NCBI GenBank assembly: GCA_032622095.1
Contig: CP136062.1
Location: 142,802,351-142,866,350, forward strand
DNA: 64,000 nucleotides
Direction: 5' to 3'
Origin: Siphonodentalium dalli
Taxonomy: Eukaryota > Mollusca > Scaphopoda > Gadilida > Siphonodentaliidae
This document shows, in pieces, positions 34,889 through 45,993 of this stretch (positions within the stretch are counted from its first letter, which is position 1; each line of letters opens with the position of its first letter). Under the pieces are notes generated by a model that was not told the DNA's origin, searched no databases, and saw only the letters and a program-made list of their open reading frames with translations. A program made the position numbers and the translations under genes.

Positions 34889-36832
34889 GGTTCATATTGG
34901 ACCTAAATATTCACATATGTTCATATTGGAATTATTGGATTCTGAAATAAGTCCATATTGAGCTTAAACCCGTTATTGTGTCGAATGGCGCAGGCCGCAA
35001 TGAAAGCACATCACAAAGAGCGTACATCTAGTCAGTCATGTCGATGAAAAAGGTAGATTAAATAACACCAATATGGGCTTTTTCGTATTTAAAAACCCGC
35101 GTTTTTGGTCAATATAGAGCATTAAATTGAGGTTAAATAATGCAAACATGAGCATTATTCGCTCATTAAAATAAGCCCACTGTGTGCTTATTTTTACAAG
35201 AACAGGCTGATATGAACTTATTTGAATTGAAATAAGTCCACATGGAACTTATATTTCGTTGAACGTTTAGGTCCATATATGGCTTGTTTCATATCTAAAT
35301 AATTCCAATATGAGCTTATTTAAGTCTCATGAAATAAGTTCACTATGAGCTTATTTGTACGTGAACAGGCTGTAGTTTGGTATTCAAAAAAGCAAATCAC
35401 TAATGGAGACGATCGCGATGTTCAGATCTAATCAAGTTGTCCTGACGCAAACGACTCGAAAAACCCATTACACATGTACCCATGTCTTCTGACAATGACC
35501 CATTCAGTAGACAGCAATACATCTGCTAAACAAGTGAACATCAAACATGTTCAACGTTTATTTGATTCTCCGCTCTCTTCCTATTAAGTTGGAATCGTGT
35601 GGTTTCAGATAAATCTACACCCATTGTCACACATATTATCACTCCAAATGCCCATGCTTTTGTTGTGGATGCTGTTGAAACGTCACAGGCGTATCACAGA
35701 ACATACAACAAGCAGACCTTCAAGACGACAGCTCCGTACCGCAAGCGATATCTCGGTTTGAGTCGGTAAATCAAGACGCTGTGTTTATACTGAAACCAAC
35801 TGGAAATTAATACAAGTAGACGAACCAAGTTAATTGTGCATCCAAGGGTAAATATACCCATTAGACATGTCCAATATATCGGTTTATGCCTTCCCAGTTA
35901 GTACAAACACAACACGTTATAGCAATATTGGACATACATGTAGCTTTCATTGAGAATGGTGGATCAGAAACCTTTCAGTATGTTCTCCTGGACCATAAGC
36001 TCATTGTGAACCTATTTGGGGTCGAAATAGTTTCAACATGAACGTATTTCAAAACGAAATAAGTCCAATATATACTATTTGATAATATTATATCTATCGT
36101 GACTTTCTCGCATTCTGATTGGCTGCACACTGCTACACTATTTTACGAGAGTACCCCAGTAGGATCCCTACATGCCTACTATTATTTTTCTATTTATAGT
36201 AACAAACTCATTTCGCTAAATCTGGTTGCCGCCTGAAGATACGGTTAATCTTAAACTATTCCTTGTTCCGTTTTAATCGAAGTTAAGCAGGTTAACTTCT
36301 AAAATTTCACCAAAATGTCTTTGCGACGTATTAATAGAAATAAATGCATGAATCATGAAGAGATGCTGTTAGAGGTAACTAATAACATAGTTATGCTCCC
36401 CTGTCATCGTCAAACGATTGCCGTAAATTGAAAATCTGAGACCGATTTCCAAAATTCACGGTAAATAAAAATGTGACAAAATCAGACACAGAAATTGTGT
36501 GAGAATTGGCACCAATGTTCGATATAATATAATAAATAATGAATGTCTTGTCGTTGACTATGCCAAAATAGTGGTCCTCGAGGATGAATAGTCCACGAGC
36601 CGCAGGCGAGTGGACTATTCCTCCTCTCGGACCACTATTTTGGCATAGTCAGTTACAAGCCATTCATTATCTATATAGTAGTAGTATATATGCCCTATTT
36701 ACCGTGGTAAAGTGTTTCACTGCGAAGCGTACCATTCAACGGAATATGTATAGTATAAGTTCAATGTGGGCTTATTTCAGAATCAAATAAGTCCAAATGA
36801 ACATATGTGAAGATGTAGGTTCAATATGAACC
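34889..36832. mobile_element. 1.9-kb element with long inverted termini
   Basis: The left end GGTTCATATTGGACCTAAAT then ATTCACATATGTTCATATTG (34889-34968) is inverted at the right end (36755-36832). Arms are about 75 bases at roughly 80 percent. TA flanks both sides (34887-34888 and 36833-36834), compatible with a TA target duplication. The interior repeats a short motif around AAATAAGTCCATATTGAGCT then TATTT many times in both orientations. No transposase frame is visible. A partial related copy is at 55485-55745. A hairpin (36536-36675) lies inside. Confidence 0.75.
36536..36675. repeat. Long hairpin inside the 1.9-kb element
   Basis: GACTATGCCAAAATAGTGGT then CC (from 36556) is inverted at GGACCACTATTTTGGCATAG then TC (ending 36650). 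The weaker flanks ATAATGAATG and CTTGT extend the arms to about 36536 and 36675. The inner part pairs GAATAGTCCAC with GTGGACTATTC around a short loop. It could be a nested MITE. Confidence 0.88.
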
Positions 36833-36834
36833 TA

Positions 36835-37320
36835 TTGTCACGAGAATATGTTGCCGTCTGTCAATCCGAAGTGCTGTGGCGTCTCAATGGAATCAATAAT
36901 CGTAGGGAAAGGGCTTTAAAAGTGTTTAAAAAATATTTCCCCTGCTGGCAATATGAACCGACAAATAGTACCGATAGTATTCTGAATATTGGTCATCACA
37001 CCTACGAATCGAAACTTGACTGAAATGTCTGGATGACATACAGCTCATATATTGTCGGTTGTTTGATTTCTATACAGCGAGAAGTACGAAGCTTCTGTAC
37101 CATACATAATGTGTATCCAGGGGGTATAGACAAACACAACTCAGTAGCTATTATGTAACGACAAGACATTGCCGGTGTATCGTCATGTCGCCTTATTTGG
37201 CGATCGGTTGTCCGTATCAGTTGATAACAACAACAACAACAATCGCCTTAGTTTCTTGCCTGCCATGTGAATAGAATTTCTGGTAATGTTGGGTGATGTC
37301 ACCAACTAAACAAGTCTTAC
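36835..37320. other. Unassigned DNA
   Basis: A short (CAA)n run lies near 37228. Nothing coding was recognised. If the exon at 37321-37527 is real, this is the start of its intron. Confidence 0.4.
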
Positions 37321-37527
37321 CTGTAAGATGTCTTTTCTCAAAAGGACCTGTCGTGGTGAATTTGTCATCACTTCGGCTTTAGGACTGAACCGTGCGTTCG
37401 GGAAGCAAAGGTTCTGATTCGGCGATTTGAGCGGTGACCTCCGATTTGTCGGCCTCAGATCGTATAAAAAGTCCACTGTTTCTTGCAACTTCCGTTCAGT
37501 CAGAATTATCTTGAATATGGTCGCCAT
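37321..37527 (-). CDS. Possible first coding exon, unknown protein
   Basis: On the minus strand an ATG in good context (GGGATGGCG, 37527) opens 69 codons. The frame then meets ATCTTACAG with GTAAGACTTG, a near-ideal 5' splice site at 37321/37320. The peptide begins MATIFKIILTERKLQETVDF and is basic and Ser/Pro/Asn-rich toward the end. No signal peptide or known domain was recognised. The frame also continues four codons past the donor to a stop, so it could be chance. It is the only ATG-to-donor unit in the window with this quality. Confidence 0.3.
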
Positions 37528-37630
37528 CCCTTAATAGTTAGCTCTGATTACCCAGCCTATGGCAACAGTTTTGGGGAACATTATTATCACCACGAAATTG
37601 GGGAAGATATAGTCGTACCCTCCGTCCATT

Positions 37631-37858
37631 AGACCGGTATTGCATTCATATGACCGGAAGTAGTTTTCTTCGTCCACTTCCTATACCGGAAGTAGTATTC
37701 TCAGCCCACTTAGACCGGTCCTCTCATTTATATGACCGGAAGTATGCTCTTCGTTCATTTCCTTGCCGGAAATAGTATGCTCAGTGCGTTTAGACCGGTC
37801 CTTTCATTTATATGACCAGAAGTAGTTTCTTTGTCCACTTCCTGTACCGGAAGTTGTG
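37631..37858 (+). repeat. Three-copy tandem repeat, about 80 bp unit
   Basis: AGACCGGTxxTxTCATTTAT then ATGACCGGAAGTA starts at 37631, 37712 and 37792. Each unit has a CACTTCCTxTACCGGAAGTA inner block that is itself self-complementary (ACTTCC with GGAAGT). Confidence 0.9.
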
Positions 37859-38186
37859 ATATATTATCATTATAATTATCCATATAAATTTGACATATTT
37901 CAATAAAGATTGATATTATAGAACGTTTATAATTTCGGCTCATCCCAATATATAGTGTACTCAACATATATATAATATCTGTATTATACTTCTCTATTCT
38001 TCCCTATTAAACTGGCCCGTTGTGTGTGGAACCAATAAGACTTCCTTCTGTATCTGTATCTGTATATGGTTTCAGTGCAGGATCGTGACGGATGTATTAT
38101 CACACGGGGTGAGACTTAAGACGTGGGGTTGGATGTTGGTTTGTCCTCTGATGGAAGTAGAGAGCGCATAGAACCTTCTTCTATGT
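37859..38186. other. Unassigned AT-rich DNA
   Basis: Contains (CTGTAT)n near 38048-38066 and AT-rich text. Nothing else. Confidence 0.4.
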
Positions 38187-38740
38187 GGTTCCAATCAAGT
38201 ATTGTCCGAGGATAGAAGGAATTTCGATATTATGTGCGATCGGCCTTGATTACCTCGAACGGTTTAGAGTTGATACACTCCAGGCTTTGAACAAAGTTAT
38301 TTGCACTGAAGCCGTCGAATTTTTTAGCCTTTATTTTCCTACCACTCTGATGTTTTGGTCTCACGAGTCCTTTGGTGTCGATAGCTGGGACCAGCCTATC
38401 CACTATCTTGCCAAACAGTTGCACCCTTTCGTCTGTTCTCCTGTCTTCAATAGTCTGTAGCATGAGATGTTTTCGTATGTTTGTTACTGCTCCTTCTTCT
38501 CTGGATGTATAGTCACCGGTGATAAAACCTTACTGTCCTCGTCTGTGTCCTCTCCAAATCATCAACGTCGCTCTGCAGATGAGGGTCCCATACGACTGCT
38601 GCATACTCCGGTTTGGTGCGTCCTATATAGTCTCATATGCGATTTGTTTACTCTTTCATGGTGCTCTTCTCGGGTTCCCACGTATAAATCACAGAGTACT
38701 ATTTGCTTTGTTTACAGATATGCCAATGTGAGGTGAACCT
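38187..38740 (-). pseudogene. Non-LTR retrotransposon (Jockey/CR1-like) ORF2 C-terminus, broken
   Basis: On the minus strand the pieces fall in the usual LINE order. HIGISVNKANSTL comes first (near 38730), then KSKQIAYETI, then KPEYAAVVWDPH with DDLERTQTRTVRF. A helical RRTDERVQLFGKIVDRLVP block (38463-38230 frame) follows, and the end is NSFYPRTILDWN (about 38188-38225). Several stops and frame changes interrupt it. RT catalytic motifs and the endonuclease are absent, so it is 5' truncated. Recognition is from the EYAxxVWDPH and FxPRTxxDWN signatures. Confidence 0.88.
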
Positions 38741-39053
38741 GGGAACATGCACCCTCTAAGTAGTATCCACATGTCCATCCCCGCTTATGGGAACCGCCAG
38801 TTGACTACAAATTACAAGGACGTTTTCACCGACTGTTCACCAAATGCCGAATATGAAAAATAATTTGCAAAATCCAAAATCAAACGAGCGTCGTTTTCCA
38901 CCATATGGCCAATCTTCATGAAATGTTACCTAATAGCTAGATCGAATGCAAACCGTTAATGCCAATATATAACACCATAGGTTAGCAAATAAATGATCCG
39001 ATCAAACAATTACGATATTGCTCAGACAATGGCAAGGCGTGGAAACGTGCAGA
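38741..39053. other. Unassigned DNA
   Basis: Nothing recognised. Confidence 0.4.
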
Positions 39054-39203
39054 ATACACAGGCCATACTTCGCGCTTGGATTGGTTGATTATATGTCGTG
39101 GATACACAGGCCATACATCGCGCTTGGATTGGTTGATTATATGTCGTGGATACACAGGCCATACTTCGCGCTTGGATTGGTTGATTATATGTCGTGGATA
39201 CAC
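39054..39203 (+). repeat. Three-copy 48-bp tandem repeat
   Basis: The unit ACACAGGCCATACTTCGCGC then TTGGATTGGTTGATTATATG then TCGTGGAT occurs three times with one base change. Because 48 is a multiple of three, every frame stays open. That explains several apparent repetitive open frames on both strands. Confidence 0.95.
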
Positions 39204-39276
39204 GCGTGAGTATAGTACACACACTCCATACAGCTCGCCGCTAATCTGTTCGAGACAGCCAGAGTAACATAACATG

Positions 39277-40438
39277 CAGGGATGTGGCTAGAGGGGGGTG
39301 TGGGGGGTGTCTCACCCCCCCCCCCCAGCAGAGAGCTATATTTTCAATAGTTGGAAATTTCATACCTGCCACAACGAAATTTCACACCAACAATAGGTTG
39401 AAAATGTTCTTGTAGTTTGATTATAAAACAATTTATTGGGGGGAATTTATTGTTTTTCGACCAATATTTGCATATGTTCCTATTTTTGGTCAAAAATTTT
39501 GACAGAAATGGTCATCAGTTGGAAATTTTCCAACCTTAGGGGGTGACAGGTTGGAAATTTCCAACACTTGGAAAGCTTGTGTCCTGGTCTCTCCCCCGTG
39601 GCCAGTCAAAAACTTCTAGTTAATTTAAGAAAACGATATTGTCATACAATTGGTCAACATTGTCATTGGAATTGTCATCAGTTGGAAAATTTCCAACCTA
39701 AGTGGGGGTGTAGGGTTTGAAATTTCGAACAGTAGGAAGGCTTGAGGCTAGTCTAGATGTTAGGATTTTGCAATTTTCTTGTTCAGATTTCAAAATTTTC
39801 GCACACCGGGCCGAACCATGGTCGGCCCGGTGTGTCTTTGCCCCATTAACATGGCCAATACAAAACTGCTAATTAGTTTAGCAAAACAATATTTTACTAC
39901 ATTTGGTCAAACTTGTAGACATAAATGGTCATCAGTTGAAGAATTTTCCAACCTGAGGGGGAGTATGAGGTTTGAAATTTCCAACACTAGGAAAGCTTCA
40001 GTTGAGGCCAGTCTTGATGCTAGGATTTGCGATTTTCTTGTATAGTTTTCAAAATTTTCTCACACCGGGCCGAACAACCATGTGTTTCCTGGTCTGTTGT
40101 CGGTAGCTGTGTGCATTTGTCTGGAATTAGATCACTAGTTGTTTTTTTGGGGGCAATTTTCAGGTTAAAATATCTTAATGTTCTCATAGTGGGAAAATAG
40201 AAGCATGGCTTATGAATATATAGGAAATTAGGCCTGAGCATGAGGTACAAGGGGGGGGTGCAAATGGAAATATGCAAAAAGTTGTGTTGGTACGATTCCG
40301 ACACAAGGGGGGGGGGGGGGTGTGCAAATGGAATTATGCAAAAAGTTGTGTTGGTGTGATTGCGACTCACGGGGGGGGTGCAGTTGGAAATTCCCAAGGT
40401 GGACACCCCCCAGCGGAGACCCTCTAGCCACATCCCTG
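39277..40438. mobile_element. hAT-like non-autonomous element
   Basis: The terminal inverted repeat is CAGGGATGTGGCTAGAGGG (39277-39295) with its exact inverse at 40420-40438. Flanks ATAACATG (39269-39276) and ACAACATG (40439-40446) form an 8-bp target duplication with one mismatch. CAGGG termini plus an 8-bp duplication are diagnostic of the hAT superfamily. The interior holds three diverged units (about 39460-39600, 39650-39780 and 39900-40080) with GTCATCAGTTGGAAAATTTT then CCAACC and CACACCGGGCCGAAC blocks. G/C runs occur at 39315-39326, 40250, 40308-40320 and 40371. No transposase is present. Frames within it are repeat by-products. Confidence 0.9.
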
Positions 40439-40446
40439 ACAACATG

Positions 40447-41989
40447 CTATACGTTCAAATGCGTGATTCCGATTAACATGGAACGCTATTTGTGAAATCT
40501 GATTCCATGGTATATGCATATGTTTCAAGAACAAGTTCGCATTGTCCCATAAAATGATATTATATTGTATGAAATGTTCTCGAAATCATCCCAAACTGTT
40601 GACAACACACCACCTTCAAGATACGCCGAGGAAATCCAGTCGCGTACAATTGCCATGTGACTGGTCTGATTCGACATATTTGCTCAAATCAGTCGTGGGA
40701 CATGTTTCAACGATTCGAAATGCATGACGTTTTTTTCGGACACGTATCGGCTAGTGGACGGCCTGCCAATGAACCACAAAGTCGTGCTGTTTTATTCATA
40801 ACCACAGTTTGTTCCATTCTGTGGTTGATCGGAAGAGATAGAGAAAAAAAACGACAACAAACAATTGCATAAAATGATATTCAATCAATCTCCTATAATG
40901 TTGAATTGTACTACCCATTCTTATAGTTATATACATCAATACAATATATATATTTATATATTTATATATTTATCTTATTTTTATAACGTAAATTATCTCA
41001 TTTATAAGAGCAGATACCGATTACTATATGTGTACGTCCCATGTTGTTTGAATGTTTTACTATGTACGTTCCACGTTTATTTAACTTTTTAACCATTGTT
41101 CTTGATATGTCCTGATTCATACTAATAACGATTAGCTGACTGGTTTTGGCGACAATGCAGCCATACTGATATATATGGTCAGATATAGGACAATGGCCCT
41201 GGTAGCAAACAAACTAATTGATTTATACTATAAAGCAGTTAGCAGTGACAATAATATAATTTTATTGTGTTCACAACAGTGATAAAATGGTGGTCATGCC
41301 TTTGTAATGTATTGAACTGAAGGTTATTCTATACTGCCAATATAACATCTATGTTTCTACTAATGCATGCCGTTAAACATACAATGATAATACATAAATA
41401 CTTGTACATGTACTTTGTGTATGTATCCATATGTATGTTGAAAGAAAATTACCTACCACAGTCGCTTTCCTAAAATTGGCCAGATGTCAAACGTGAATGA
41501 AAATATAACTCAAATATGTATATCTATTGTTATATTTCAGTTGTTCTGGTAGTAATGTTTCGTTGCATTATTGTTTGTATGGTTTGTTATAAACGAATGA
41601 CTGATTGGTTCGCATGTACTCTATATCTACTTGTAGACGTGGTGTATATCAGCAAAGCCAGCATCAGACAATAGCAATATCAGAGTAAACGATGCTAGAA
41701 AAGGTCTCTAATCTCATACATGTATTGGGGCATTGTCTTCAACATTCTTGGATTACATAGATACAGCTTATTACAACGATTATACACAAACAAAATGCCA
41801 CATACACGATTGTTTGTTTGCAATGCCGTGTAGTTATTACATCCGATGAGAATACCTGGTTTCTTGTCGGGAGTAGACTGAGTTGGCCGTCATCAAGTTC
41901 AAAGCATCAGCTCGGGTATGTACGTTAATTACAAAACAACATGCAAACTAAACGCTAACCAGATACTCGGAAAAAGTAGCGAGCGGCGA
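40447..41989. other. Unassigned DNA with an AT microsatellite
   Basis: A (TATATATT)n tract lies near 40943-40975. Frames at 40542-40727 and 40657-40872 have no recognised domain. No repeat partner was noted. Confidence 0.4.
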
Positions 41990-42235
41990 ATTCTTCAAGA
42001 CTCATTGCTCTAGTGACCGGAATAGAAAGATTGCTTTCCTTGATGTGTTGGTCTGAGCCACTCTGAGATTAATGAAACACCCACTGTCAGAGAACGAGCA
42101 CAAAATAAGCACTTCATAAGCAAATGGTTTGTCCTGCGACTGAACAAATCTGTTATCCGCCCTCAAATGATCGGAAATATATATGTTTGAGTGCGGTTTA
42201 TCTTTTGTGCCCGATCTCTGCCACCCTTAAGAACA
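41990..42235 (-). repeat. Segmental repeat unit 1 (about 0.8-kb period)
   Basis: It shares GTGACCGG, TTGCTTTCCTTGATGTGTTG then GTCTGAG, AACTTCATAAGCAAA-like, GCGACTG, ACAAATCT and ATCTTTTGT blocks with 42788-43035 at about 85 percent. A 10-base repeat (TCTGAGCCAC) breaks the frame that is open in unit 2. Confidence 0.85.
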
Positions 42236-42639
42236 CTTTCGTTATTGTCTGTGTCGCTGTGGCGTACATTATTGATAACTAACATTTCTTAAAGAGAGCT
42301 TATGACAACTATCAGTGTTTCCAACGGATGGCAACTCTCATCTTGATCGAGATATGCAAATTGCATAACTAGAAATCTCGAATACGCTTTACAAATATCC
42401 TCCGACCAGGTTCAAGGTAAATTTTACAACATACACGTATTATTTAGTGTCACAATAATGTGCATTTGCGAAAATCTAGAAAAGGAGACTGTTGTATTAA
42501 AATACTGCTTCTTTATCGTTATGTTTGTCGTAATATTCGGCCACATTGTCAGATATCTGAGTTTGTACTTATCAATATCGGACAAATGAAAAGAGGTTTT
42601 CAATTATGTTTATTTAGTCATGTAAATATGATAAATCGA

Positions 42640-43035
42640 TCTGAAAACGATACATACCTTTGGAGAGAAAAAATAAGTTAGTCATATGCTATATTCTCTT
42701 AATTTATATCTTATTTGTCTGATCCAACCGCAAGACATAATAGCGGCAGTGGGTTTGTTTTTGTATAACTGGACTCTTGGTCCAATGAATTCTTCAAGAG
42801 CCAGTCCTCCATAGTGACTCATTGATCTAGTGACCGGGATGTAAGGTTGCTTTCCTTGATGTGTTGGTCTGAGATTAATGAAACCCCCACTGTCTGAGAT
42901 CGAGCGCGAAATAAGAACTTCATAAGCAAACAGTTTGTCATGCGACTGCACAAATCTATTATCCACCCTCACATGATCAGAACTAGATATGTGCTTGTTA
43001 TGTTTGTGCGGCTTATCTTTTGTACTCGATCTCTA
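42640..43035 (-). repeat. Segmental repeat unit 2 with 96-codon open frame
   Basis: Counterpart of 41990-42235. The minus-strand frame (42972-42682, GTG first codon, no ATG start) reads RVDNRFVQSHDKLFAYEVLI and then SISDSGGFINLRPTHQGKQP. It looks protein-like but matches no family I know. In unit 1 the same reading is conserved up to FINLR and then shifts. It could be a decayed exon or retroelement fragment. Confidence 0.6.
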
Positions 43036-43399
43036 TCTTCTTCTGGACCACTTTCGGTGATATATGTGTAGTTGGCGTCAGTTTCCGCCAACAATTTTCA
43101 ATGGCTGGCAGGCTTCACCATAACCTTTGTTGAAAATTACAGAACTAAAAAAGCATTTCATCAATATCATTTGTCCGGTCTCAAACTTGGAGTTTGGATG
43201 TTAGCGTATAGATTTACAAGTATTTTTGTGAACATTTGAAACATCCACCATTGTTTTATATACTGGTTATATATATCCGGCAGATATGCTCAGCTAGATT
43301 GGTAAGAGACTTTGACTTTAGACCATAAATACCATAGAAGTTAAACATTCCTAAGCAGAAGTTGAACATGTTTATATTTGTGTAAACATGCCATTATAA

Positions 43400-43560
43400 T
43401 CTGAAATTTTACACACTTTAAAAGTATAGACGCAATTTACAGTTGGAAGAAACAATTCAGAAATATGCTACATTTTCTAAAAACTGACTATTTTGTGTGT
43501 TGTAACCGCAAAACATAATAGCGAAGTGAGTGTATGACTGGAATGTTAATTTTCTCCACG
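43400..43560 (-). repeat. Segmental repeat unit 3, partial
   Basis: ATATGCTAC, then TATTTTGTGTG, then AACCGCAAAACATAATAGCG resembles 42675-42745 (ATATGCTAT, TATTTGTCTG, AACCGCAAGACATAATAGCG). This is a decayed third unit at about 0.8-kb spacing. Confidence 0.6.
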
Positions 43561-44458
43561 TGCATCTGCTTGATTTAAGCTGCATATGTGAGCTGTCGTT
43601 GCCTCCAAGTAACCAGTTAAACAGCATGTATTACGCCCTGTCTATGGGTGTTTTCTGTAAAGGTGTTTTGACGTGCCAATGGGGCTATGGAGATAAAAGT
43701 GACTAAACTTGTACTTTGAGTTGTGCGTTCCTGAAAAGGTAGCATCTCGTCGCGATGTTTATTCACGTATCATTTGCGGTTATCTGGTCTGGACATGCTT
43801 TATTGAACCATGGCTTGTTAGCGCGACAATTTGTTTTATGATCAGTTCTAAGTGCGTGCCGAGTTATGGGAACAGGAATTCCTGCATTAACCCTTATGCA
43901 CACTTTGCGGTGTGTGTTTCTATTGTTGTTTAACCTGCTTTGTTGCATTATTATTTGAAGATTTTTGATTTATTTACGTGACATTAATCGAAATGTTATC
44001 TACTAAAAATATATTGTATGGGGATTTGACGATGGTATACAATTTAATTCACGCATAAACCCTTCTATATCGGTGTTTAACATGTTATTTAACATCATTT
44101 AGTGAAATTTCCATTTATTTATACGCGACAAATATCGGCATTTTATATTCTAATTGAATTGGGATAGTAAGTATTAACCCCCTGGTTACTCCTTCCCGCT
44201 GTTGTAAATATTGACGCTTAGTGAAGTTTAGTCTTGGCAGAGATTCTATATTGGTCTCCGAACTGTTTGTTTTTCTTTGCATGCGTAATATATCTGAGCT
44301 ATGAATAGAGATGTTAATAGGAATTAAGAAATGTTCCAACGCACTAACCCTTCACATTGTTTAACATACAATGTGGCCTTTTTCATAATTTTTATTTCTA
44401 TGCACGCAGCATATATCGGAATGATATATGAATTGAACAATGTTCAGAAATTATCCCT
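43561..44458. other. Unassigned DNA
   Basis: Loose internal similarity (ATATCGGxATxxTATAT blocks near 44130 and 44415). No gene was recognised. Confidence 0.35.
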
Positions 44459-44675
44459 ACTGGGACCATGTTTAATTGATACTCATGGGGTGGGGCATAT
44501 TTTGATTAGTCGTCATTGGATCATATTTTAATTGACCCTATGGTACTATATTTTTATTTAACCACATGGGATCGTAGTTTAACCAAATCTGATTAAACCA
44601 TATATTTTTTAGTTAACGCTCATAATGGGAGACCTATTTTAATTTTAATTAACCCTCATGGTACCAATAAGGATG
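44459..44675 (+). repeat. Degenerate short tandem repeat
   Basis: A motif close to ATTTTAATTGACCCTATGGT recurs near 44468, 44522, 44550 and 44635, at irregular 30-55 base intervals. Confidence 0.5.
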
Positions 44676-45592
44676 CCTCGACGATACCCACGGCATTCGC
44701 AATGATAAGGAGCAGCCGATTCAGATTTGGGCCGTTTGTGCTTTTTGTTCTTTAACCAGTATAAAGCAAGATACAGATGCACAAATTGCGACCCAGATAA
44801 CAACATGCGGTTAATCCTTTCTTTACTAAATGGCATAGGCCTTATGTTGAACTTGTCATGGAAATATTTCCAATCAATAAATTGGAATCCTTCTGCACTT
44901 GTGTTATCGATATGACCTGTCGCCTACTATTATTTCCTGAACATGGCTCCATATAAATACTACACACGCCAGTGTATACTATTATAACTGGGCAGGGAAA
45001 ATTCATTTAGTAAATTAAGTGTTTGCTATCGAGATTCTCACGTCAATCGATGATGGTGTAAGGAACAATTTGTTTTCTCAAAAGTCATCCGGATTATTCA
45101 ATAAGTTAATGAACATGCGGTCAATGCATCAACTTTAATCTGGTTTTAATTAAAAAATGTTTCGATCTTAATGGCTGCGTTCTGCTATAGCAAGAATGCA
45201 TATCGACCAGCAAGGTTCAGTGTTCTAAGCGGTACATATTCTCCAAAGGTTCAAATTAAACATAGTAACTGCTAGCCTTTGTCATCTTTCGGGAATCACA
45301 ATCGGCCAAAAATCACACGAAATTATACCTATACACTTATATTATATCTCTTTAAACCTTTACCGATGTGAGAATAAATTATCAGCTGATTCAACTTCCA
45401 TTCAAGCGATATTTATTTCTACAACGCAAAAAACAATACTAACAAGAATTCATCTTGATCCCCACCAAGAACGAAAGAAACCTGGTCCACAAGACATGGG
45501 CCCAATACTCGATATAAAATTACACATTCGGTTACATGAGCCGCGTAGAAGGTGTCGAGTGCTATAAACCTTGATCATAATTTAATAGTGTA
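44676..45592. other. Unassigned DNA
   Basis: Nothing recognised. Confidence 0.4.
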
Positions 45593-45993
45593 TATATGGT
45601 GTGACTAAACACCACCCTTGTGGTGTGATGTATAGGGTGGTAATGAAATGTTGATGAAGTGATTTCAGTGGCCGTAACAGTGCGGGGAGGTGTCATGGAA
45701 ACCCACCCACACACAGACGGGGATCGCGGTCACACAGCAGTGTCGCTATTAACTTTCAAACTGCAACCATCGCCTAGACACCAACGGGGCGAGTTGGGCT
45801 GTTAGCTCAATTCCCGGCAAACATATTCGTCGATGGCGTAATTTTGAGCGTTAATATCGGCACTTCTGTGTGGTCGCGACCCCCGTCCGTGCGTGGGTGG
45901 GTTTCCGTGACACTCCCGCACTGGTATGGCCACTAAAATCACTCCTACACACCACAGGGGTGGTCCGGGCGATGTTTAGTCACACACCATATA
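45593..45993. mobile_element. Foldback MITE, about 180-bp arms
   Basis: TATATGGTGTGACTAAACA (45593 on) is mirrored by TGTTTAGTCACACACCATAT then A (ending 45993). The arms run inward through CACCCxTGTGGTGTG, AGTGGCC, AGTGCGGG, GGAAACCCACCCAC and GGTCGC to about 45790 on each side, at roughly 75-80 percent match. Short TATA flanks suggest a TA or TATA target duplication. No coding content. Confidence 0.88.

Noticed and set aside
39018-39275. Repetitive peptide frames on both strands
   Set aside because: Produced by a 48-bp tandem repeat that keeps all frames open.
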